A stretch of 51,377 bases of DNA. Source: an uncultured Ellagibacter sp. (lineage in GTDB: Bacteria > Actinomycetota > Coriobacteriia > Coriobacteriales > Eggerthellaceae). Where the stretch lies: the NCBI GenBank assembly GCA_934663775.1, contig CAKUKU010000016.1, positions 1-51,377 on the forward strand, in the 5' to 3' direction. Both the position numbers and the translations under genes were made by a program. This document shows positions 12,507-20,651 of this stretch, one piece after another. Numbering within the stretch: the stretch's first letter is position 1; each line of letters begins with the position of its first letter. Under the pieces are notes generated by a model. The model was given only the letters and a program-made list of their open reading frames with translations. It did not search any database and was not told where the DNA came from.

Positions 12507-13454
12507 TCAGCCTTCGATGGGCTTCAGGGCACGAAGCGCGTCGAGCCGTTCCTGTTCGTCTCGCTTTTGCAGCGACGCGATGACCACGTGCCCAACCTCG
12601 GCGATATCGTGGCTGCGCTCAGGGCTGAGGTTTTTCCAGAGGTACTCGGATGCAACCGCGTCGACTACGCGGGAGATGGCCTTCGCGGCATCGGCGCCCG
12701 CTTCGGTCTCCCTCACATAGACGGATTTGCGATCGTTCGGCGCTGCAAGGCGCATAATCCATCCACGAGCGACAAGGCGATCGACTGCGCGGACCGCCGT
12801 CGTTGCGGTGAGACTCAGCTGTTTCGAGATGTCGCTTATGCGAAGCGGCAGATCCACCTCGCCGATGCGCTGCAGGATGCGGCATTCGCTGTAGGTTGCG
12901 CCCGGATTAAGCGAGAGCTCCGACTCCATCTTCGAGCGCAAAAGCTCGCAGGAGACGAGCGTTCGAGATGCGAAGAAGCGCTTTGAGACGTTTTGCGAGA
13001 CGTTCGGATCGATTGCGCTTCCTGCCATGATGGCGGCCTTGAGGATGGTTCGGAACTCCTCGCTATCGCTTGGGAACTGCTTGTACAGTTCGGCCACGAT
13101 AGCGTCGTTTGCCCTCTCTATGGCGTTGATGCCGGACTCTGTGATGACGCCGATGCTTGCGCGCCCTCTCATGCCGGTTGTGCGTGCGCGTTTGGCGAAG
13201 CCGGCTCGCTCGAGCGCGTCGAGGGCTTGGGTGATCACGTTGGGTTTCAGCTCGAGTTCGCGCCCAAGGTCTTTCTGCGCGAAAGGCTCGGGATGCGCGC
13301 CGAGGAGCTTTATGAGGATGCGGTACTGGGCTATGCTGAGCGAGCAGCTTTCGCGTGCGCCTTGCTTGAGCGCATTGTGGGCAAGCTCGAACGCAAGGAG
13401 AAACGTCGAGTCGAGGCGCGGCGTTGATAGGCTTTGCGCCTGGCTTTCTTGCAT
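12507..13454 (-). CDS. Transcriptional regulator with two MarR-like winged-helix domains
   Basis: A 315-residue protein, about twice the normal MarR length of 140-160. Two winged-helix units are visible. The first, at about residues 38-115, runs from LSIAQYRILIKLL to TTGMRGRASIGVITESG. The second, at about 185-262, runs from TYSECRILQRIGEV to NDRKSVYVRETEAG, and keeps the typical MarR wing D-R-K-S. MarR proteins normally act as dimers, so this may be a fused pseudo-dimer. The halves are diverged, with the first wing lacking the acidic residue. It is divergent from mtnA and convergent with the reductase operon; targets are unknown. ATG 13454 is preceded by a weak purine-rich site. Confidence 0.88.
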   Translation of the reverse strand: MQESQAQSLSTPRLDSTFLLAFELAHNALKQGARESCSLSIAQYRILIKLLGAHPEPFAQKDLGRELELKPNVITQALDALERAGFAKRARTTGMRGRASIGVITESGINAIERANDAIVAELYKQFPSDSEEFRTILKAAIMAGSAIDPNVSQNVSKRFFASRTLVSCELLRSKMESELSLNPGATYSECRILQRIGEVDLPLRISDISKQLSLTATTAVRAVDRLVARGWIMRLAAPNDRKSVYVRETEAGADAAKAISRVVDAVASEYLWKNLSPERSHDIAEVGHVVIASLQKRDEQERLDALRALKPIEG

Positions 13455-13641
13455 ATCGTCCCGTTCTTTCTACTTATACGTTATGGATATAGTACGACTT
13501 TGCCCGAGAGAGGGTGCGTGGTTTCGAAACATCTTCACGACGTGTGGAGAACGAGTCAAAGCGCTACAATAGCTTGCGATTGAACGAAGCGAACGCATTC
13601 GGGGTAGACCCCCGTGCGATAGATGCAAGGAGCTGGTGCTT

Positions 13642-14748
13642 ATGGGCCGTGCCGTCGACCTCGCCTGTCTGCCCCGCAGTGTAAGCCTTCGGCGCACTGC
13701 GGACGGGCGCGCGGAGCTTGTCTACCTCGACGAGCGCCTTTTGCCAGGTGAAGAACGGTTTTGCGCGACGGGAGACTGGCGCCAGGTCGTGGACGCCGTA
13801 AAGACGCTCGCGGTGCGCGGAGCCCCCGCCATCGGCGCCGCGGGGGCTGCCGTCGTGGCGCTGTGGGCGGTGAACGAGGGCGCTTGCAGCGCTGTGTCGC
13901 ACGGATGCGCCGAGGCGGGGGAGAGCTTTCTTGGGGAGCTTGCGCCCGTTGCCGCTGAGATTTCGGCGGCGCGTCCGACGGCGGTGAACCTCATGTGGGC
14001 CACTGCGCGCATGGAGTCCCTCGCGAAGCGCCTCGTTGCGGAGGGGGCTGCACCTGACGAGGCGGCCGACGCTCTCTTCGACGAGGTGCTTCGCATCGAG
14101 CGCGAGGATGAGGTGGTGAATCGGGCGATCGGTGCCGCGGGGGCGGCTCTCGTCCCCGAGCACGCGCGCATCCTCACGCACTGCAATGCGGGAAGCCTTG
14201 CCACGGTGTTTTTCGGCACGGCGCTCGGCGTGGTGTATGCTGCCGCCGAGCAGGGAAAAGTTGAGCGTGTCTTCGCCGACGAGACGCGCCCGGTGGGTCA
14301 GGGCGCGCGCCTGACGAGTTGGGAGCTTTCCCGCGCGGGCGTGCCCGTGACGGTGATCTGCGACAGCATGGCGGCAAGCCTCATGGCTAAGGGAAAGATC
14401 GACCTCGTCGTCGTCGGCGCTGATCGGATTGCTTCGAACGGCGACGTCGCCAATAAGATAGGTACCTACGGGGTCGCCGTCCTCGCGCGCCACCACGGCA
14501 TTCCCTTCTACGTCGCCGCGCCCGCGAGCACCTTCGACGTTTCGTTGCCCGATGGCTCGGCCATCCCCATCGAGGAGCGCGACCCGAGCGAGGTCCTGCC
14601 GCAGCCGATTGCGGGGGTCGACGTGTACAACCCCGCCTTCGACGTGACGCCCGCCGAACTCATCTCGGGCATCATCACCGAATTCGGCGTGTTCCCATCT
14701 CATCGGGCCGCGCGTGAAGTTGCGGCGCGCACGGGCGCGAGGCCGTAA
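13642..14748 (+). CDS. mtnA: S-methyl-5-thioribose-1-phosphate isomerase (eIF2B-alpha-like family)
   Basis: A 368-residue aldose-ketose isomerase that converts methylthioribose-1-phosphate to methylthioribulose-1-phosphate. Key features: AVRGAPAIGAAGA near residue 55, THCNAGSLAT with the catalytic Cys at 181, and GADRI followed by NGDVANKIGT with the catalytic Asp. Length is close to the family norm of about 345-370. ATG 13642 is chosen because AAGGAG at 13627-13632 is 9 bases away; GTG 13636 is too close. No other methionine-salvage gene is in the window, so it may act in a short salvage route or on a related pentose phosphate. The promoter probably includes TACAAT at 13565-13570. Confidence 0.95.
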   Translation: MGRAVDLACLPRSVSLRRTADGRAELVYLDERLLPGEERFCATGDWRQVVDAVKTLAVRGAPAIGAAGAAVVALWAVNEGACSAVSHGCAEAGESFLGELAPVAAEISAARPTAVNLMWATARMESLAKRLVAEGAAPDEAADALFDEVLRIEREDEVVNRAIGAAGAALVPEHARILTHCNAGSLATVFFGTALGVVYAAAEQGKVERVFADETRPVGQGARLTSWELSRAGVPVTVICDSMAASLMAKGKIDLVVVGADRIASNGDVANKIGTYGVAVLARHHGIPFYVAAPASTFDVSLPDGSAIPIEERDPSEVLPQPIAGVDVYNPAFDVTPAELISGIITEFGVFPSHRAAREVAARTGARP

Positions 14749-14751
14749 GTC

Positions 14752-14760
14752 TGCTACACT
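14752..14760 (+). promoter_or_regulatory. Extended -10 promoter for dgt
   Basis: TGC directly followed by TACACT, three bases after the mtnA stop and 35 bases before the dgt start. The same nonamer appears ahead of uvrC and, on the other strand, ygbA. Confidence 0.55.
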
Positions 14761-14795
14761 CTTGCGTAACGGGAAATCGAGGTCAGGAGCACACG

Positions 14796-15839
14796 ATGCG
14801 CATCGTCACCAGGGAAGACCAGCAGCTCCGCGAGCATGAGACGCTCTCACCGGAAGCCTCCTTCGCCGACGAGACCGAGGGGCGCGACCGCTCGAGCGAG
14901 CCTGATTTCCTGCGCAACGACTTCCAGCGCGACCGCGACAAGATCCTTCACACGAAGTCGTTTCGCCGGCTCTCGCACAAGACGCAGGTGTTCCTTGCGG
15001 CGGAAGGCGACCATTTCCGCACGCGCCTTACGCATACCTTGGAAGTCGCCCAGATTGCGCGTACCATCGCGCGTGCGCTCGGGTTGAACGAGGACCTCAC
15101 CGAGGCCATCTCGCTCGGCCATGACCTGGGGCACACCCCTTTCGGTCATACGGGGGAGGATGCTCTTTGCCGCGCCATCGCGCGCGTGCGCGGCATCGAC
15201 CCCGAATGTCCCGAGGCGGCGGCGCTCTATCGCCACAACGAGCAGAGCCTGCGCGTGGTCGAGGCCATAGAGAACGACGGGCGGGGTTTGAACCTCACGC
15301 CCGAGGTGCGCGACGGCATCCTCTGCCACACGGGCCCCGTTCCCGCCGAGACCCTCGAGGGGCGCATCGTCGCCGTGGCCGACCGCATTGCGTACGTGAA
15401 CCACGACATCGATGACGCCATCCGCGCGGGCATCCTGCGCGAGGGCGACCTTCCCGCCTCGACGCGCAAGGTGCTCGGATGCGACCATTCCTCTCGCATC
15501 GAGACGCTCGTGGTCGACATGGTGCGCACGTCTTCCGTCGAAGGCGATATCCGCCTGTCGCCCGGCATTTGGGCCGCCATGGCCGAGCTGCGCGCGTTCC
15601 TCTTCGACAACGTCTATACCTGCGACGCCGTCATGGAGGAGGTCGTGAAGGCGATGCGCCTTGTCGAGGTGCTCTTCTCGTACTATATTGACAACCCCGG
15701 GGATATTCCGGCCGAGTATCGCGCCATCTCCGGTGGAGACGACGTCCGCGCCGCGACCGACTACATCGCCGGCATGACCGACCGCTATGCGAAATCCCGC
15801 TTCCAGAACCTGTTCGAACCCCATTCCCTTCACGTGTAA
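14796..15839 (+). CDS. dgt: Deoxyguanosinetriphosphate triphosphohydrolase-like HD-domain protein
   Basis: A 347-residue HD-superfamily phosphohydrolase. FRRLSHKTQVF, then RTRLTHTLEVAQIART, then the metal-binding HD in ISLGHDLGHTPFGHTGE define the dGTPase family. Further His/Asp residues follow in YRHNEQSLRVVE and VADRIAYVNHDIDDA. Family members release tripolyphosphate from dNTPs and adjust nucleotide pools; the short cytoplasmic form seen here is the usual one outside enterobacteria. Start ATG 14796 is preceded by CAGGAG. It sits 6 bases upstream of azlC, with no shared function apparent. Confidence 0.95.
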   Translation: MRIVTREDQQLREHETLSPEASFADETEGRDRSSEPDFLRNDFQRDRDKILHTKSFRRLSHKTQVFLAAEGDHFRTRLTHTLEVAQIARTIARALGLNEDLTEAISLGHDLGHTPFGHTGEDALCRAIARVRGIDPECPEAAALYRHNEQSLRVVEAIENDGRGLNLTPEVRDGILCHTGPVPAETLEGRIVAVADRIAYVNHDIDDAIRAGILREGDLPASTRKVLGCDHSSRIETLVVDMVRTSSVEGDIRLSPGIWAAMAELRAFLFDNVYTCDAVMEEVVKAMRLVEVLFSYYIDNPGDIPAEYRAISGGDDVRAATDYIAGMTDRYAKSRFQNLFEPHSLHV

Positions 15840-15845
15840 AGAGCT

Positions 15846-16622
15846 ATGACCAACCTGAAAACCGATTTGCAAGCCAGCTTCACCGCGGCGCTCCCCATTG
15901 TGCTCGGCTATGTCGCCATCGGCGTGCCGTGCGGCATCCTGTGCGACTCCATCGGGCTCAACGCGCTGCAGGTGTTCGCCATGTCCGTGCTGTTCTACTC
16001 GGGCGCGGGCCAGTTCATGATTCCCAATATGTGGCTCGCCGGCGCGCCCATCGCGTCCATCATCGCGAGCGTGTCGTTCGTGAACACGCGCCAGATGCTC
16101 TACTCGGCCGCGTTCGCCCCCTACTGCGTCGGCGTGAAGAAGCGCCTCGCGTTCCTCTTCGCCGCCACGGTGACCGACGAGAGCTACGGCGTGAACACGC
16201 TCAAGTTCGAGGAGGGCGGCTGGACAGTGCGCCGCGCGCTGTTCGTGAACCTGTTCTCGTGCACCTCCTGGTCGGTTTCGTGCACGGTCGGCGTGCTGGT
16301 GGGCAACGCCATCGGCATCCCGCTCGCGATCGCGTCGTTCGCCATGACGTCTATCTTCATCTGCCTTCTGTGCACGCAGAAGGTGACGGTGGAAAACGTG
16401 GTCGCCGCTGCGGTCGCGATGCTCGGCGTCTACGTGTTCAAGCTGGTGGGGCTCACCGGGCCCGCGATCTTGCTCGGCGCGGTGGCGGGCGTTGTCGCCG
16501 CCCTGTGCGTGTCCCAGGTGCGCCTTGCGCGCTCGCGCGAGAGTGCGGCGCTCGAAGCTCGCACCGAGGGGGCATGTGCCGGCGGGGAAGGCGCTGGCCA
16601 GAAGGGGGGCGGGCGCGAATGA
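15846..16622 (+). CDS. azlC: AzlC family branched-chain amino acid export subunit
   Basis: A 258-residue membrane protein, the large subunit of a two-component LIV-E type exporter for branched-chain amino acids or analogues. Family features are LGYVAIGVPCGIL in the first helix, FYSGAGQFM, and SFVNTRQMLYSAAFAPY. About seven hydrophobic segments are present. The C-terminus is a charged and Gly-rich cytoplasmic tail of about 30 residues. Its TGA overlaps the azlD start by 4 bases (ATGA), the standard coupled arrangement. Confidence 0.94.
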   Translation: MTNLKTDLQASFTAALPIVLGYVAIGVPCGILCDSIGLNALQVFAMSVLFYSGAGQFMIPNMWLAGAPIASIIASVSFVNTRQMLYSAAFAPYCVGVKKRLAFLFAATVTDESYGVNTLKFEEGGWTVRRALFVNLFSCTSWSVSCTVGVLVGNAIGIPLAIASFAMTSIFICLLCTQKVTVENVVAAAVAMLGVYVFKLVGLTGPAILLGAVAGVVAALCVSQVRLARSRESAALEARTEGACAGGEGAGQKGGGRE

Positions 16623-16942
16623 CCTGGGAAGAGTACTTCATCGTCTTGGGCTCGTGCATGGTGACGATGCTCGCCTGCCGCGTGCTCCCGCTGTTCCTTT
16701 TGAAGGGCCGCGCGCTGCCCGATGTCGTGGAGCGCGCGCTCGGCTTCATCCCCTCGGCGGCGTTTGCCGCGCTCGTCGCGAACGACCTGCTCACGCCCGG
16801 CATGTTCGCCGCCGGCCTCTGGCCCGCCGCTGCGCCTTTGGTCGCGAGCGCCGTAGTCGTGGTGGTGGCGTGGAGGACGAAATCCCTTCTTGGCTGCGCG
16901 GTGGCGGGTGTGGTATCCTACGCCTTGCTCACGCTCATTTAG
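16619..16942 (+). CDS. azlD: AzlD family branched-chain amino acid export subunit
   Basis: A 107-residue protein with four hydrophobic segments, the small partner of AzlC. Typical features are the N-terminal CRVLPLFLL and ALGFIPSAAFAALVAND. The start at ATG 16619 overlaps the azlC stop, indicating translational coupling and assembly of a 1:1 transporter. The frame continues far upstream in azlC, but no homology supports a longer form. Confidence 0.93.
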   Translation: MTWEEYFIVLGSCMVTMLACRVLPLFLLKGRALPDVVERALGFIPSAAFAALVANDLLTPGMFAAGLWPAAAPLVASAVVVVVAWRTKSLLGCAVAGVVSYALLTLI

Positions 16943-17024
16943 CGAGAGTGAAAAGTATCAACGTAAAGACCGGGATGTATACGACGCCTCGTTTAGGCGG
17001 GCAGTCCAGGACCTCTCTCGGAAA

Positions 17025-17048
17025 CTCGTCGAATTTCAAGTGCAATTC
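17025..17048 (+). other. 24-base segment resembling part of the gene at 36735
   Basis: This stretch encodes LVEFQVQF in one frame. Positions 36867-36890 match it at 18 of 24 bases and encode LVEFEVQI. The surrounding frame here, from about 16943, is open and codes a plausible helix (RRAVQDLSRK) but has no start or ribosome site and runs into the rplS promoter. It may be a decayed copy of the same gene type or chance. Confidence 0.25.
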
Positions 17049-17051
17049 CTG

Positions 17052-17080
17052 TTGCGCTTGATTAACGTGCGCAGTATAAT
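17052..17080 (+). promoter_or_regulatory. Sigma-70-type promoter for rplS
   Basis: TTGCGC at 17052-17057, a 17-base spacer, and a perfect TATAAT at 17075-17080. Transcription would begin near 17087, leaving a leader of about 60 bases. No ribosomal-protein leader fold was recognised. Confidence 0.8.
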
Positions 17081-17148
17081 GTCCAACTGTGTCTTTACAC
17101 CGATATGTACAAAAACGGTTTTAAAAGAGAGCATAGAAGGAAACGAAG

Positions 17149-17496
17149 ATGGACATCATTCGCGCTATCGAGCAGCAGCAAATCAAGCAGGACCTCCCTG
17201 ATTTCAAAGTGGGCGACAACGTGAAGGTCCACTATCGTATCGTCGAAGGCAACCGCGAGCGTATCCAGGTGTTCCAGGGCGACGTCATCCGCCGTCATGG
17301 TGCTTCCTGCCGCGAGACTTTCACCGTTCGCAAGATCAGCTTCTCCGTGGGCGTCGAGCGTACCTTCCCGGTGCATTCCCCCAAGATCGACAAGATTGAG
17401 ATCACCCGTCGCGGTGACGTGCGTCGCGCCAAGCTGTACTACCTCCGCAAGAAGGTTGGCAAGGCTGCGAAAATCAAGGAGAAGTCGTTCCGCTAA
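17149..17496 (+). CDS. rplS: 50S ribosomal protein L19
   Basis: A 115-residue protein matching the universal bacterial L19 length and sequence: [38 protein letters not shown] and [17 protein letters not shown] [16 protein letters not shown]19 sits at the interface of the two ribosomal subunits. The start has GAAGGAAACGAAG just upstream. It has its own strong promoter and is followed at once by a terminator, so here it behaves as a single-gene unit rather than part of the common trmD-rplS operon. Confidence 0.98.
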   Translation: MDIIRAIEQQQIKQDLPDFKVGDNVKVHYRIVEGNRERIQVFQGDVIRRHGASCRETFTVRKISFSVGVERTFPVHSPKIDKIEITRRGDVRRAKLYYLRKKVGKAAKIKEKSFR

Positions 17497-17522
17497 GGCG
17501 AACGCTTCGTTTGCAAGTTTGG

Positions 17523-17546
17523 AAAAGGCCCCATTGCGGGCCTTTT
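17523..17546 (+). terminator. Rho-independent terminator after rplS
   Basis: AAAAGGCCC pairs perfectly with GGGCCTTTT around a six-base loop (17532-17537); the T run ends TTTTCTTG. Confidence 0.88.
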
Positions 17547-17595
17547 CTTGTATCGAGGGCGTGCTTCGCGCGCCGAGTGCTCGAAAGGGTTTGCC

Positions 17596-18384
17596 ATGGG
17601 CGTGACGGTTGCCGAAATCAAGAAACGGCTTGCGACGGCCGATGCGGAAGAGCTCGCCGTGCTCGAGCGCGCGCTCGTCGCCGATGAGCGCAAGGGCGTT
17701 CGAAGCGCCCTCGACGTCGCTCGTCGGCGCCTTGCCGCCGAAGCGGCCGAGGAGGCTCGCCTCGAATCGATGTACTCGTTCGAGCGCTCGTTGTGCGGGG
17801 ACAACCCGGCGGCTGTGGTGGTCGGGCTCGACGAGGTCGGGCGCGGGCCGCTCGCTGGCCCTTTGGCGGTGGGCGCCGTCGTTTTGCCCGCTGATCCCAA
17901 GATCGTAGGTCTCAACGATTCCAAACAGGTGAAACCCGCTGATCGCGAGCGTATCGCAGCCCGGGTGAAGCAGGTCGCCCTTGCGTGGGACGTGCACTAT
18001 ATCGAGCCTGGCTACATTGACGAGCACGGCATGACGGCGTCGCTCAGGCTCGCGTTCTCTCGTGCTGTGGCGGCGGTGGAGCGGGCGGGAGTCCGCCCCG
18101 ACGTCGTTCTCCTCGACGGGAATCCGTTGCATTTCGACGAGCGCGAGGTGAATGTCGTCAAGGGCGACGGCAAATGCGCTTCGATTGCGGCGGCGTCTAT
18201 CGTGGCGAAGGTCGAAAGGGATGCGCTCATGTGCCGCTTCGCGGAAAGTTATCCCGAATACCATTTCGACGCGAACAAGGGGTATGCGAGCCAGGCGCAT
18301 ATCGACGCGATCAAACGGGTGGGCCTCAGCCCCATCCATCGCAAGAGTTTCTGCACCGCGTTCACGCAGGAGACGCTGTTCTAG
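17596..18384 (+). CDS. rnhB: Ribonuclease HII
   Basis: A 262-residue endonuclease that removes ribonucleotides and RNA primers from DNA-RNA hybrids. The catalytic core has GLDEVGRGPLAGP (first Asp/Glu pair), LNDSKQVKP, LLDGN and KGDGKCASIAAASI. An N-terminal extension of about 75 residues, helical and charged (KKRLATADAEELAVLERAL), precedes the core; similar extensions occur in Bacillus-type RnhB. ATG 17596 is chosen with GAAAGGG at 17583-17589; a TTG at 17548 lies inside the rplS terminator. It heads a run with yraN, comM and dprA. The following 270 bases (18385-18654) hold no gene or clear terminator that I can see. Confidence 0.95.
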   Translation: MGVTVAEIKKRLATADAEELAVLERALVADERKGVRSALDVARRRLAAEAAEEARLESMYSFERSLCGDNPAAVVVGLDEVGRGPLAGPLAVGAVVLPADPKIVGLNDSKQVKPADRERIAARVKQVALAWDVHYIEPGYIDEHGMTASLRLAFSRAVAAVERAGVRPDVVLLDGNPLHFDEREVNVVKGDGKCASIAAASIVAKVERDALMCRFAESYPEYHFDANKGYASQAHIDAIKRVGLSPIHRKSFCTAFTQETLF

Positions 18385-18654
18385 TCAGGCCCCTTTCATT
18401 TTGGTTCGCGCTTTTGGGTGAGTTCGGGTGCACTTTTTGCCGGAATGCTGCAAGGTTCTTGCAAGGTTTCGGTGGCATTCTGCTGAGAATTTGCCTCCTT
18501 TTTAAGGGGAATCGCGGTCCTATCGATTGCGTCTGCGGGGTAATCGGGCGGGTGAATCTGCATCTCGGGCGCGATGGATCGGCGGGGAACGTGCGTGCAT
18601 TTCGCCAGAATCGGTCCCTACGATGGGCTCATTTCCCGAGAAAGGAGCGCCATC

Positions 18655-19110
18655 ATGCCGAACCCATCAGCCGCCCAAGCCCCCGACAGGTCCCCATCCG
18701 CCTCTTCAGGAAAATCCAAGAAGGGAACCTCGCGCCCGAAAAAGACGCACAACAAGGAACTCGGCCGCAAAGGAGAGGAGGCCGCTGTGCGCTTTCTCGT
18801 GCGCCGCGGCTACGACATCGTCGAGCGCAACTGGACCTGTATCGCCGGTGAGGCCGACATCATCGCGCTTGACGGCGACACCGTCGTTTTCGTCGAGGTG
18901 AAGACCAGAACAAGTGCCGCGAATGGCCTGCCCGGGGAGGCCGTCACCAAGGAGAAGCGGGCACGCTACGAGAAGATTGCCTGCCTTTACCTGGAACATT
19001 CGGACATAACGGACGTGTCCGTGCGCTTCGATGTGGTCGCCATCAACATCATCGGCACCGACCGCGCGTTCATCCGCCACCATATCGACGCGTTCGGGGT
19101 TGGTTTTTGA
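18655..19110 (+). CDS. YraN family protein (UPF0102), endonuclease-like fold
   Basis: A 151-residue protein. A basic, Ser/Pro-rich N-terminus (about 40 residues) is followed by the YraN domain: ELGRKGEEAAVRFL, then GEADIIALDGD and VVFVEVKTR, the PD-(D/E)XK-like core, then SVRFDVVAI. Biochemical role is not settled in the family; genomic association with rnhB, comM and dprA suggests DNA processing. Start ATG 18655 has AAAGGAG at 18641-18647. Its TGA shares one base with the comM start, so the two are coupled. Confidence 0.92.
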   Translation: MPNPSAAQAPDRSPSASSGKSKKGTSRPKKTHNKELGRKGEEAAVRFLVRRGYDIVERNWTCIAGEADIIALDGDTVVFVEVKTRTSAANGLPGEAVTKEKRARYEKIACLYLEHSDITDVSVRFDVVAINIIGTDRAFIRHHIDAFGVGF

Positions 19111-20651
19111 TGTACGGGCGATGCACGGTGCTCGGCGCGACGCTGCGCGGGGTCGAGGCGATACCCGTCGACGTGGAGGTCGCGGTGTCGAGCGGCCTTC
19201 CCGGTTTTTCGATCGTCGGCATGGGGGACGCTTCGGTGCAGGAGGCGCGCGAGCGGGTGCGCGCCTCCCTGAAGGCGAGCGGGTTTCAGATGCCAAGCGA
19301 CAAGATCGTCGTCAACCTCGCTCCGAGCTCGCTGCGAAAGACGGGCTCGGGACTCGATTTGCCCATCGCCGTCGCCCTTCTCGCGGCAACGGGGCAGATC
19401 GACAAGGCGAGTGTCGAGAACCGCCTGTTCGTGGGTGAGCTTTCGCTTGAGGGCTTCGTGCGCGGGGTGGCGGGATCCCTCGCGTTCGCTCTCTGCGCGA
19501 AGAAGCGGGGCTGCTCGCTCGTGTGCGCCGAGGACAGCGAGCTCGTGAGCGTTGACGGCCTTTCGCAGTACGGCCTGCGATTCCTCGGCGGCATGCGCGC
19601 GGCGGCGGACTTGCCTGCGCTCTCGCCCCTCGCTCCTGAAGCTGCTGAGAGCGACCTCGACTTCAGTGACGTGGCGGGGCACGAGGTTGCGAAGCGTGCG
19701 CTGCAGATTGCCGCCGCGGGAAGGCACGGGGTCCTCATGATGGGGCCTCCCGGCTCGGGGAAGACCATGCTCGCATCGCGCCTGCCTTCGCTTCTGCCGC
19801 CCCTCACGCAGGACGAGGCGCTCGAGAGCGCGCTCATCCATTCGGTGGCGGGGGAGTCGATCGCCTCGATCCTTTCGGGTGTGCGGCCGTTTCGAAAACC
19901 CCATCACTCGGCGTCGCTCGCCGGCCTTGTTGGGGGAGGCTCGCCGATTCGCCCGGGCGAGATCACGCTTGCGCATAACGGCGTTTTGTTCCTAGACGAG
20001 CTCTCCGAGTTCAAAAGCTCGGTTTTGCAGGGCATCCGCCAGCCGATGGAGACGGGGGAGGTGCGCCTTACCCGGGCTGACGGGACGGTGGTGTTCCCCG
20101 CACGCTTCATGCTGGTCGCTGCGTCGAATCCGTGCCCCTGCGGGCACTTAGGGGACGAAGAGACTGCCTGCACGTGCACGCTCACGCAGGTGAAGAATTA
20201 TCAGGGGCGCATCGGGGGGCCGCTTATGGATCGAATCGACCTGCACCTCGATGTCCAGAGGATTCCCCCGAGCGACGTGATCGCGACGGGGTCGGGAACT
20301 TCCTCGGCGGTGCTTCGGGAAGGAGTCTTGAAGGCGAGGGAGTTCGCCTCGTGGAGGAAAAGCTACGATGCGCTTTCGCTGCGTGAGGACGGCGGCGGGG
20401 TGGAGTCGAGACACGCTTTCGTCCCGAGCACGAAGCGTCCTGCCGACCTGGTGCGGGATTGCCATCTCTCGGAGTCGAGCCGCGAGTTTCTCGAGCAGTC
20501 CGCGAAAGCCCACAACATGAGCGGGCGCGCCATCATGAGAACGCTCTCCGTCGCGCGCACCATCGCCGACATGGAGGAATCCCGCGAGGTGCTCATGCCA
20601 CATCTGTGCGAGGCATTGAGCTTCCGCGTGAGAGAGGGGGTGGGTGCATGA
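19110..20651 (+). CDS. comM: YifB/ComM family Mg-chelatase-like AAA+ ATPase
   Basis: A 513-residue protein. N-terminal Lon-protease-like fold domain (GLPGFSIVGMGDASVQEARERV; PSDKIVVNLAPSSLRK), then an AAA+ module with Walker A GPPGSGKT near residue 213 and Walker B VLFLDEL, and a C-terminal Mg-chelatase-type domain (LSESSREFLEQSAK, MSGRAIMRTLSVARTIAD). In naturally competent bacteria ComM is a helicase promoting branch migration of incoming DNA. ATG 19110 overlaps the yraN stop by one base. Its own stop overlaps the dprA start by 4 bases. Confidence 0.95.
   Translation: MYGRCTVLGATLRGVEAIPVDVEVAVSSGLPGFSIVGMGDASVQEARERVRASLKASGFQMPSDKIVVNLAPSSLRKTGSGLDLPIAVALLAATGQIDKASVENRLFVGELSLEGFVRGVAGSLAFALCAKKRGCSLVCAEDSELVSVDGLSQYGLRFLGGMRAAADLPALSPLAPEAAESDLDFSDVAGHEVAKRALQIAAAGRHGVLMMGPPGSGKTMLASRLPSLLPPLTQDEALESALIHSVAGESIASILSGVRPFRKPHHSASLAGLVGGGSPIRPGEITLAHNGVLFLDELSEFKSSVLQGIRQPMETGEVRLTRADGTVVFPARFMLVAASNPCPCGHLGDEETACTCTLTQVKNYQGRIGGPLMDRIDLHLDVQRIPPSDVIATGSGTSSAVLREGVLKAREFASWRKSYDALSLREDGGGVESRHAFVPSTKRPADLVRDCHLSESSREFLEQSAKAHNMSGRAIMRTLSVARTIADMEESREVLMPHLCEALSFRVREGVGA

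Noticed and set aside
13561..13641. Possible SAM-type riboswitch before mtnA
   Set aside because: Only a short GGGG-TAGA-CCCC hairpin is visible; the conserved core and multi-helix layout of SAM riboswitches are absent.
16943..17048. A small gene upstream of rplS
   Set aside because: The frame is open but has no start codon with a ribosome site and overlaps the rplS promoter; kept only as a possible remnant.
17081..17148. Ribosomal-protein leader regulating rplS
   Set aside because: The leader is about 60 bases, AT-rich and shows no convincing conserved fold.
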